This document shows positions 16,872 to 23,210 of a stretch of DNA of 50,793 nucleotides, piece after piece. Location of the stretch: NCBI GenBank assembly GCA_025463675.1, contig JAODAX010000064.1, positions 1 to 50,793 of the forward strand, given 5' to 3'. Under the pieces are notes generated by a model. That model was not told the origin of the DNA and ran no database searches. It saw nothing but the letters and a program-made list of their open reading frames with translations. The stretch is from Naasia sp. (GTDB lineage: Bacteria; Actinomycetota; Actinomycetes; Actinomycetales; Microbacteriaceae). A program made the translations under genes and the position numbers. The first letter of the stretch is position 1. Each line of letters begins with the position of its first letter.

Positions 16872-17135
16872 ATGACGATCCGCACCCGCGCCGGCATCGC
16901 GGTCACCGCGTGCGCCTGCCTGCTGCTCGACAAGGCCCAGCTCGGCCTCACCCTGTTCAGCGGCGTCGAAACCGTCGGCAAGCGGTTCGGCTCCGCGCCC
17001 GTCACCGAGGACTTCTTCGACACCTAACGCGAACGGCTCCGCGAGGCCCTCCCGCGGGAGAAGGCCGAGGCCGCGCGCAGCCGGGGCAGCCAGCTGTCCT
17101 TCCGCGACCTGGTTCGGACCGCGCAGTCCGTCTGA
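16872..17135 (+). pseudogene. Possible interrupted small ORF, 51 + 35 codons
   Basis: An ATG opens a 51-codon frame with TRAGIAVTACACLLLDKAQL and ending PVTEDFFDT, then an in-frame TAA at 17025. The same frame continues without a gap as RERLREALPREKAEAARSRG and ends in TGA at 17133. The second part looks like a natural helical continuation, so one substitution (for example TTA to TAA) may have broken an 87-residue protein. No family is recognised and no good ribosome binding site is seen. The 440-bp interval 16715-17154 otherwise holds only the nested palindrome. Confidence 0.35.
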
Positions 17136-17154
17136 CGCGTGACAGAGTGGGGGA

Positions 17155-18054
17155 GTGCCCTCCCCCTCCGATTCGCGCGCCGAGGGCGAACTGCCGCGGC
17201 GCCCGATGGGGCCGGGCGACGAGTGGGTCACCCTGCCGGACGGTCGCCGGTTCTGGGGCCGGTTCGGAGCGGCGGGACTGCTCGTGTCTTCGCCGGCCGG
17301 CATCCTCCTGCAGCACCGCGCCGGCTACAGCCACTTCGGCGGCACCTGGGGCCTGCCCGGCGGCGCCCGGCACCCGGACGAGTCGGCCGTGCAGGCCGCC
17401 GCCCGGGAGGCCGCCGAGGAGGCGGGCGTTCCGCGCGAGGTGCTGACGCTGCGCTTCACGAGCCGGCTCGAGCTCGGCGCCTGGTCCTACACGACGGTCG
17501 CCGCGACCACCGACAGTGCGTTCGCCCCCGTGATCGGCGACGCGGAGAGCACCGAGCTGCGCTGGGTCGACGCCGGCAAGGTCGGCGACCTGCCGCTGCA
17601 CCCCGGCTTCGCGGCCGCCTGGCCGACCCTACGGCCCCTCGTCGATCTGCGCCCGGTCCTCGTCGTCGACGGCGCCAACGTCGTCGGCTCCCGGCCGGAC
17701 GGCTGGTGGCGCGACCGCGCCGGTGCCGCCGACCGACTCGCGGCCCGCCTCGAGCGACTCGCCGGCGTCGGCGTGCCCGCCGCACTCCTCGGCCTGCCGG
17801 AGGAGCAGTGGTGGCCGGAGTTCCGGCTCGTCGTCGAGGGACGGGCGCGTGCCCTCAGCACTGCGCCGGACGGGGTCGCGGTGGTGCACGCTGAGCGGGA
17901 CGGCGACGCGACGATCGCCGAGCTCGCCGGCGTCCTCGGTCCCGCCGCGACGGTGGTCACCGCCGACCGCGGCCTCCGCGACCGCGTCACCGCGGTCGGC
18001 GCGCGCGTCGCGGGTCCCGGCGCGCTTCTCGAACTCCTCGACGCCGCCGACTAG
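17155..18054 (+). CDS. Nudix hydrolase fused to a NYN/PIN-like domain
   Basis: A 299-residue two-domain protein. Residues 70-92 form a perfect Nudix box (G-x5-E-x7-REAAEEAG), so the N-terminal half should hydrolyse nucleoside diphosphate-linked substrates with metal help. From about 166 a second domain starts with VLVVDGANVVGSRPDGWW and ends with VVTADRGLRDRVTAVGARV, including DGDATI in between. This spacing of aspartates is typical of NYN/PIN-like RNase folds. The fused activities suggest nucleotide or RNA quality control, but no substrate is evident. GTG at 17155 follows GGGGGA very closely; the ATG at 17206 is an alternative start. Confidence 0.85.
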   Translation: MPSPSDSRAEGELPRRPMGPGDEWVTLPDGRRFWGRFGAAGLLVSSPAGILLQHRAGYSHFGGTWGLPGGARHPDESAVQAAAREAAEEAGVPREVLTLRFTSRLELGAWSYTTVAATTDSAFAPVIGDAESTELRWVDAGKVGDLPLHPGFAAAWPTLRPLVDLRPVLVVDGANVVGSRPDGWWRDRAGAADRLAARLERLAGVGVPAALLGLPEEQWWPEFRLVVEGRARALSTAPDGVAVVHAERDGDATIAELAGVLGPAATVVTADRGLRDRVTAVGARVAGPGALLELLDAAD

Positions 18055-18110
18055 GACCAACCGAGGCACCGCGCTGCGCGGGAGAAACGACCTCGCCGCG
18101 GCCGAAGTTC

Positions 18111-18587
18111 CTACCGCGCCGAGGCGGTTTCGGCCGCGGCGATCGGCTCGCGCTCCGCGATCGACGCCTTCCAGCCGACGAGTCCCCGGACCACCTTGCT
18201 CCGGTCCTTCGAGAGGCGCTCCATGGCGTCCTCCGGCACGAAGTAGTTGAGCGCGACCCAGCCGCGCACCTTCTCGCTCCGATCGCCGGCCAGCGTGCGC
18301 AGCACGTCGCACGACGTCGTCTCGTTCCGGGCGACGCAGGCCCGGACCCCCTCATCGGGATCCGCGGCGAGCACCTCGATCAGGTCCGCCGGGGTGTTCC
18401 GGCTGCTCGCGACGCTCTCCCGGATCTTCGGGTTCGCGTGCGTGGCGAGGATGCGCAGCCGCTCGATCTTGCTCTCGGTGACCACGGGGGAGAGGTGCAG
18501 CAGCGCCGCGTCGCCGTCGGCGAGGCCGAGTAGCGGCTCCCTCATCTGGCGGCGCATGGCGAGTGTGTTGAACCGGATGCAGGACAT
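18111..18587 (-). CDS. Repeat protein, leucine-rich repeat variant/HEAT-like
   Basis: A 158-residue all-helical protein built of four or five repeats of about 24 residues of the form LA-D-x5-VR-x2-VA-x-N-x3-P (for example IRESVASSRNTPADLIEVLA and VRACVARNETTSCDVLRTLA). It resembles leucine-rich repeat variant or HEAT-like modules that make a curved binding surface. No enzymatic motif is present. The ATG at 18587 is preferred because TAGCCT ends 7 nt upstream, indicating a leaderless transcript. The binding partner is unknown. It converges on the Nudix-NYN gene. Confidence 0.8.
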   Translation of the reverse strand: MSCIRFNTLAMRRQMREPLLGLADGDAALLHLSPVVTESKIERLRILATHANPKIRESVASSRNTPADLIEVLAADPDEGVRACVARNETTSCDVLRTLAGDRSEKVRGWVALNYFVPEDAMERLSKDRSKVVRGLVGWKASIAEREPIAAAETASAR

Positions 18588-18929
18588 GGCGGACAGGCTA
18601 CGTCGCCGAGCCCTGCGGCTCCGGGGACGCCTCCGGCGATTCGCGCTGCGTGGCCCCCCCGGATCCGCCGCTCCCCGCAAGCCGGGCTGCAACCTCGGTC
18701 GCCGTCCGTGCAACCTGCGGCTCCCCGCGGTTACAGGGCGCGTGCAGGTCCGCAACGGTGCCCAGCCGGCTGCCGCCGCTCCCCACCGTCATCCCCATGA
18801 CTGCACAGAACCGAGTCCACCCCGGCCGCCGACGAGCTGCTCGCGACGGCCACCGCGCTCCGGGACGCGCTCGACGCCGGCACGGCCTGACCCCGACCGC
18901 ACCTCAGCGCGCTGGCGTAGGCTGGCCCC
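18588..18929. other. Intergenic region with no supported gene
   Basis: This 342-bp stretch contains the divergent leaderless -10 boxes of its neighbours: TAGCCT on the minus strand near 18599 and TAGGCT at 18918-18923 on the plus strand. A short frame just before 18888 encodes TPAADELLATATALRDALDA but lacks a start codon. Nothing else is recognisable. Confidence 0.5.
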
Positions 18930-19565
18930 GTGAGCGGCGCCCCGCAGAAGAGCCGGCGACTCGAGCCGCCGGTCAGCGAGCGCATCGTCACGGTGCCCAA
19001 CTTGCTGAGCGTCGCCCGGCTCGCGCTGGTCCCCGTCTTCCTCGTCCTCCTGCTGCAGGGGGAGGACATCGCCGCGCTCGTCGTCCTCATCGTCGCCACC
19101 TTCACCGACTACCTGGACGGCTGGCTCGCGCGGCGCTTCTCGCAGATCTCCCGGCTCGGCCAGCTGCTCGACCCGGCGGCCGATCGGCTGTTCATCTTCG
19201 CCACCCTCCTCGGCCTCGCCGGGCGGGAGCTCATCCCCTGGTGGCTCGTCGCGATCATCGTCGGCCGCGACGTGGTGCTCCTCGTCCTCGGCATCGTGCT
19301 CGCGAACGCCGGCTACGGGCCGCTGCCGGTGCATCACCTCGGCAAGGTCGCCACCTTCTGCCTGTTCTACGCGCTGCCGGTGCTGGTGCTGGCCCAGGCG
19401 TTTCCCGCGGTCGCGTTCGTGGCCGCGCCGGCCGGTTGGGCATTCGCCGCCTGGGGCGCGTTCCTCTACTGGTGGGCGGGCATCATCTACACCGTCGAGA
19501 CGGTGCGGGTGGTGAGGATCCCGGCGGAAGCAGACGCTCCGGCATCCGCTAGGGTTGTCCGCTAA
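18930..19565 (+). CDS. CDP-alcohol phosphatidyltransferase family protein (PgsA-like)
   Basis: A 211-residue membrane enzyme that transfers a phosphatidyl group from CDP-diacylglycerol to an alcohol. The full signature D-x2-DG-x2-AR-x8-G-x3-D-x3-D is present: Asp60, Asp63, Gly64, Ala67, Arg68, Gly77, Asp81 and Asp85. About five or six hydrophobic segments flank it. Glycerol 3-phosphate (PgsA) or phosphatidylglycerol (cardiolipin synthase) are the likely acceptors; sequence alone does not decide. The GTG start has TAGGCT 6 nt upstream. It precedes garA and ftsR as pgsA2 precedes them in M. tuberculosis, and the three are probably cotranscribed. Confidence 0.88.
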   Translation: MSGAPQKSRRLEPPVSERIVTVPNLLSVARLALVPVFLVLLLQGEDIAALVVLIVATFTDYLDGWLARRFSQISRLGQLLDPAADRLFIFATLLGLAGRELIPWWLVAIIVGRDVVLLVLGIVLANAGYGPLPVHHLGKVATFCLFYALPVLVLAQAFPAVAFVAAPAGWAFAAWGAFLYWWAGIIYTVETVRVVRIPAEADAPASARVVR

Positions 19566-19579
19566 AGGAGGTAGCCCCG

Positions 19580-20080
19580 ATGGGAGATCCCCGCGACGGA
19601 GCCGGGAACGCCGGCGATCCCCGGACGCAGCGCGTGCCGTATTCCAACCTCAACGCCGACACGACGGCGTCGTTCGGCGATGACTTCCTCGGCCAGGTGG
19701 CCGCGATGGACACCCGCACGAACACCGAGGAGCAGACCGCGGTGGGCGCTCTGCCGTCCGGTTCCGCCCTTCTCGTCGTGCGCCGTGGGCCGAACAGCGG
19801 TGCCCGCTTCCTCCTCGACTCCGATGTGACCACTGCCGGTCGCCACCCGAGCTCGGACATCTTCCTCGACGATGTCACCGTCTCCCGCCGGCACGCGCAA
19901 TTCGTGCGGCACGGCACGGTGTTCGAGGTCAAAGACCTCGGCAGCCTCAACGGCACCTACTACGACGGCGTGCGGATCGACACGGCCCTGCTGACCGACG
20001 GTGCGGAGGTCCAGATCGGGAAGTTCCGACTGACCTTCTACGCGTCCCGGCACGACCTGGCCCACGTCGGCGCGCGCTGA
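19580..20080 (+). CDS. garA: GarA/OdhI-type FHA regulator
   Basis: A 166-residue protein closely matching mycobacterial GarA and corynebacterial OdhI. The N-terminal phosphorylation motif is visible as DTTASFGDDFL (Thr28/Thr29), equivalent to ETTSVF in GarA. The FHA domain at about 55-150 has PSGSALLVVRRGPNSGARFL, AGRHPSSDIFLDDVTVSRRH, GSLNGT and EVQIGKFRL. In those relatives the unphosphorylated form inhibits 2-oxoglutarate dehydrogenase and adjusts glutamate metabolism, and phosphorylation by PknB/PknG-type kinases switches it off by self-binding. A perfect AAAGGAGG ribosome binding site precedes the ATG. Substrate control here is inferred from homology. Confidence 0.93.
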   Translation: MGDPRDGAGNAGDPRTQRVPYSNLNADTTASFGDDFLGQVAAMDTRTNTEEQTAVGALPSGSALLVVRRGPNSGARFLLDSDVTTAGRHPSSDIFLDDVTVSRRHAQFVRHGTVFEVKDLGSLNGTYYDGVRIDTALLTDGAEVQIGKFRLTFYASRHDLAHVGAR

Positions 20081-20084
20081 GGCC

Positions 20085-20792
20085 ATGTCCACCTCCCTCG
20101 CCCGCGCGCAGGGGCCGGCCGGTGGACCGGGCGCACCGCTGCTCAATATCGGCCAGGTCCTCGCCAAGCTGAAGCCCGAGTTCCCCGACCTGTCCCCGTC
20201 GAAGCTGCGCTTCCTCGAGGAGCAGCGGCTGGTGTTCCCGTCCCGCACCGACTCCGGCTACCGCAAGTTCTCGCCGCGCGACCTCGACCGGCTGCGCCTC
20301 ATCCTCACCATGCAGCGGGACCACTACCTGCCGCTCAAGGTGATCCGCTCGTACCTCGCCGAGCTCGACGCCGGTCGCAACCCCGCCTGGCCGGGCGCGA
20401 ACGCCCCCGCCACCCCGTCGATGCTCGGCGCCGAGCGCCGGTACACGCGGGAGGAGCTGCTCCGGGAGGCGAGCGCCCCGGCCGCGCTCCTCGACGACGC
20501 CGTGGCGACCTCGCTGCTGCCCGCGGGTGACGTGTTCACCGACGACGCGCTCGCGGTCCTCAAGGCGCTCGCCGAGCTGCGCCGGGTCGGCATCGAGCCG
20601 CGGCACCTGCGCGGCTTCCGAGCCGCCGCCGAGCGGGAGGCCGCGCTCCTCGAGTCCGCCGTGCTGCCGCTCCTGCGCCGGCGCGACGGCACCGGCCGGA
20701 TGCGCGGGGCGGAACTCGCCGCCGAACTCGCCGGTCAGCTCGACGTCGTCCGGGCGAGCCTGCTGCGCGCCTCCATCGACCGCCTCGGCTGA
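20085..20792 (+). CDS. ftsR: MerR family regulator FtsR
   Basis: A 235-residue MerR-type protein matching Rv1828 and corynebacterial FtsR. The winged helix is at about 20-95: LNIGQVLAKLKPEFPDLSPS, KLRFLEEQRLVFPSRTDSGY, RKFSPRDLDRLRLIL. No metal-binding cysteines are present, as expected for this subgroup. A C-terminal helical region for dimerisation and effector sensing follows after an Ala/Pro linker. In Corynebacterium FtsR activates ftsZ. The gene starts 4 bp after the garA stop, so the pair is cotranscribed. A role in controlling cell division fits with the dcw cluster elsewhere in this window. Confidence 0.88.
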   Translation: MSTSLARAQGPAGGPGAPLLNIGQVLAKLKPEFPDLSPSKLRFLEEQRLVFPSRTDSGYRKFSPRDLDRLRLILTMQRDHYLPLKVIRSYLAELDAGRNPAWPGANAPATPSMLGAERRYTREELLREASAPAALLDDAVATSLLPAGDVFTDDALAVLKALAELRRVGIEPRHLRGFRAAAEREAALLESAVLPLLRRRDGTGRMRGAELAAELAGQLDVVRASLLRASIDRLG

Positions 20793-20869
20793 CCGTCTCT
20801 CCGGCCGCCGCCCGCGCCCCCATTAGGTGGGGAGGGGCGCGACACGCCGGGATAAAAACATCGATGTAA

Positions 20870-20898
20870 TTGCCGCGGCCTCCCGCCCTCGATACCGT
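20870..20898 (+). promoter_or_regulatory. Promoter of the second MerR-type gene
   Basis: TTGCCG (20870-20875) and TACCGT (20893-20898) are spaced by 17 bp. They lie in the 141-bp gap after ftsR and would start transcription just upstream of the seven-codon leader ORF at 20914. Confidence 0.55.
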
Positions 20899-20913
20899 GG
20901 GAGAATTCCCGAG

Positions 20914-20937
20914 ATGAACGGTGGGCAAACCCAATGA
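20914..20937 (+). CDS. Seven-codon leader ORF overlapping the MerR gene
   Basis: ATG AAC GGT GGG CAA ACC CAA TGA encodes MNGGQTQ. GGGAGA lies 9 nt upstream as a possible ribosome binding site. Its stop overlaps the start of the MerR gene in ATGA, the geometry of translational coupling. It could restart ribosomes at the MerR ATG, which has no strong site of its own. The short length makes chance occurrence possible. Confidence 0.4.
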   Translation: MNGGQTQ

Positions 20938-21479
20938 GTGAACTCAGCCGTAGCGACGATCGCTACGACCTCGGGCTGCTGTTCACCGACGGCATGCCCC
21001 AACTCGCGGAGAACGAGGGCTTCCGCGGCGCAGTCGCCGCCCGCGCGGCCGGCATCAGCTACCGCCAGCTCGACTACTGGGCCCGCACCGGCCTGGTCGA
21101 GCCGACCATCCGTAGCGCGGCCGGCTCCGGCTCGCAGCGACTGTACGGCTTCCGCGACATCCTGGTCCTGAAGCTCGTCAAGCGCCTCCTCGACACCGGC
21201 ATCTCCCTCCAGCAGATCCGTACCGCCATCGATCAGCTCCGCGAGGCGGGCGTCAGCGACCTCGCCCAGACGACGCTGATGAGCGACGGCGCGTCCGTGT
21301 ACCTCTGCACCTCCAACGACGAGGTCATCGACCTCGTCAGCCGCGGCCAGGGCGTGTTCGGCATCGCGGTCGGCAAGGTCCTGCGCGAGGTCGAGTCCAC
21401 GCTCGTCGAGCTCGACACCCAGTCGCTCGATCCCCAGGACGAGCTCGCCGCACGGCGCGCCACACGCGCCGTCAGCTGA
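20934..21479 (+). CDS. MerR family regulator, Rv1830-like
   Basis: A 181-residue MerR-type regulator. The helix-turn-helix and wing are AVAARAAGISYRQLDYWART and VEPTIRSAAGSGSQRLYGFR, followed by the dimerisation helix region LKLVKRLLDTGISLQQIRTA and a C-terminal domain with SVYLCTSNDEVIDLV. It matches the M. tuberculosis gene that follows the garA-ftsR pair. In that genome a DUF151 bifunctional nuclease gene (Rv1829) lies between the two MerR genes; here only a promoter and a tiny leader fill the gap. Its ligand and targets are not known to me. Confidence 0.85.
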   Translation: MSELSRSDDRYDLGLLFTDGMPQLAENEGFRGAVAARAAGISYRQLDYWARTGLVEPTIRSAAGSGSQRLYGFRDILVLKLVKRLLDTGISLQQIRTAIDQLREAGVSDLAQTTLMSDGASVYLCTSNDEVIDLVSRGQGVFGIAVGKVLREVESTLVELDTQSLDPQDELAARRATRAVS

Positions 21480-21575
21480 CGCGAAGCCGCCTCGCGCCGG
21501 CTGTGGCGCCCGGTCGTCGACGCGCGGCCGTAACGCGACTGGTCACCCCCGGGGCTTTCCTGCGAGGCTGAGGCC

Positions 21576-22262
21576 GTGACCGATGCTCCCGCCGCCTCGC
21601 CGCTGATCGACCTGAGTCACCCGATCCGGGCGGGCCTCGTCACCTATCCGGGCCTGCCCGCCCCGACCATCACCCCGCACCTCACCCGGGAGGGGTCCCG
21701 CTCGTCCTACGCGCCCGGCACCGAGTTCGCGATCGATGCGATCACCATGGTGGGCAACACCGGCACCTACCTCGACAGCCCCTTCCACCGGTACGCCGAC
21801 GGCGACGATCTGGCCGGCCTGCCCCTCGACCGGCTGGTCGGGCTGCGCGCCGAGGTCTTCCGGCTGGTCGACCTCGGCGAGCGAGGGATCCCTGCCGAGG
21901 TCTTCGCCGATCGCGACCTCCGCGACGCCGCGGTGCTGCTGCACACCGGCTGGGACCGGCACTTCGGCCGGCCCGAGTACGGCGTCGGCGCGCCCTACCT
22001 GACGGGCGCGGGCGCCGACCACCTCGTCGCGCAGGGCGTCGCCCTCGTCGGCATCGACTCGGTCAACATCGACGACTCCTCGCCGGCCGCGAACGGGGAG
22101 CGGCCCGCGCACTCGGCGCTCCTCGCGGCGGGCATCCCCGTGGTGGAGCACCTCACGAACCTCCGCCAGGTGCCGACGAGCGGCGCCGCGTTCACGGCCG
22201 TGCCGCCCCGCATCGAAGGCTTCGGCACCTTCCCGGTGCGTGCCTTCGCCATGCTGCCGTAG
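21576..22262 (+). CDS. Cyclase family protein (kynurenine formamidase-like)
   Basis: A 228-residue metal-dependent hydrolase of the putative cyclase family (PF04199), which includes arylformamidases. It opens with LIDLSHPIRAGLVTYPG and has the region that normally reads HxGTHxDxPxH. Here it reads NTGTYLDSPFH, so two of the usual histidines are replaced by Asn and Tyr while Asp and the last His remain. VALVGIDSVNID and PVVEHLTNL are other conserved stretches. The altered motif suggests a different metal site or substrate. The GTG start has a GAGGCT hexamer 6 nt before it. It is convergent with the ParA gene. Confidence 0.85.
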   Translation: MTDAPAASPLIDLSHPIRAGLVTYPGLPAPTITPHLTREGSRSSYAPGTEFAIDAITMVGNTGTYLDSPFHRYADGDDLAGLPLDRLVGLRAEVFRLVDLGERGIPAEVFADRDLRDAAVLLHTGWDRHFGRPEYGVGAPYLTGAGADHLVAQGVALVGIDSVNIDDSSPAANGERPAHSALLAAGIPVVEHLTNLRQVPTSGAAFTAVPPRIEGFGTFPVRAFAMLP

Positions 22263-22300
22263 GCAGGGCGCCGACCCGAACGGCGGGCAGCGGCAGCGGG

Positions 22301-23128
22301 TTACTGGTGCGCCGTCTGGGTGGGCTCGAGCTCGGCGTACTCGCCGACCCGGCCGGTGCGCAGCACCCGGTCGAGGAGCTGATCGAACATCCGCGCCATC
22401 TCCTGCGCGCTCTCGCCCGGCCAGATGTGCAGCGGCTTCGCCGCCCCCTGCGCCTGCTGCAGCGACGTGCGCTCCGGCAGCTGCGGGCTGAGCACGAGCG
22501 GACCGAACATGTCGCGGAGCTCCTTGATGCGGAACTGGTGCTCGAGCGACTGCACGCGGGCGCGGTTCACGATGATGCCGAGCGGCTGCAGGCGCGGGCT
22601 GAGGCCGCGGCGGATCTCCTCGATCGCGCGCAGCGCGCGGTCGGCGGCCGCCACCGAGAACAGGCCGGGCTCGGTCACGACGGCCACCCGGTCGCTCGCC
22701 GCCCACGCGGTGCGCGTCAGGGCGTTGAGGGAAGGCGCGCAGTCGATCAGCACCAGGTCGTAGTCGTGCTCGACGCTCGCGAGCGCCTCCTCGAGCTTCC
22801 AGATGTCCCGGATGCTCGGATGCGGGCCGTCGAAATTGATCGCGGATGGGCTGCCGACCATGACGTCGATCGTGCCGGAGCGCCCGCGCGTCCAGCCGCT
22901 CGGAGCGATCGCCGCACGGACGACCTTCTCCTTGGGGGAGGCGAGCACGTCGGCCACGTTGAGGTGGCCCTGCACCTGCACGTCCATGCCGGTGGAGACG
23001 TCGGACTGCGGATCGAGATCGACGACCAGCGTGGTGAGTCCCTTGGCGAACGCCGCCGAGGCGAGGCCCAGCGTCACGGTGGTCTTGCCGACCCCGCCCT
23101 TGAGGGAGGAGACGCTCAGCACATGCAC
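22301..23128 (-). CDS. ParA family ATPase
   Basis: A 275-residue Walker-type ATPase. The deviant Walker A motif [10 protein letters not shown] starts at residue 8, and VVDLDPQSDVS and LVLIDCAPSLNALT are the A' and B motifs, as in ParA/Soj. No N-terminal helix-turn-helix is present, so it is the small ParA type. It could organise chromosome, plasmid-like or protein cargo positioning, but no parB or parS-like sequence is adjacent. The GTG start has TACCCT 7 nt upstream, suggesting a leaderless transcript divergent from pyc. The C-terminal 30 residues are acidic and unconserved. Confidence 0.88.
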   Translation of the reverse strand: MHVLSVSSLKGGVGKTTVTLGLASAAFAKGLTTLVVDLDPQSDVSTGMDVQVQGHLNVADVLASPKEKVVRAAIAPSGWTRGRSGTIDVMVGSPSAINFDGPHPSIRDIWKLEEALASVEHDYDLVLIDCAPSLNALTRTAWAASDRVAVVTEPGLFSVAAADRALRAIEEIRRGLSPRLQPLGIIVNRARVQSLEHQFRIKELRDMFGPLVLSPQLPERTSLQQAQGAAKPLHIWPGESAQEMARMFDQLLDRVLRTGRVGEYAELEPTQTAHQ

Positions 23129-23210
23129 GGGGACCAGGGTACCGCCACTAGTCTGAGACGACCCAAAACGACACCGGATCGGCGCGGGCGCCGGAGGGGG
23201 CTATTTCGGC

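Noticed and set aside
18797-18890. Possible small gene ending TPAADELLATATALRDALDA
   Set aside because: The plausible ATG is in another frame, the matching frame has a stop just before it and no ribosome binding site. It may be a remnant, but the evidence is too thin to annotate.
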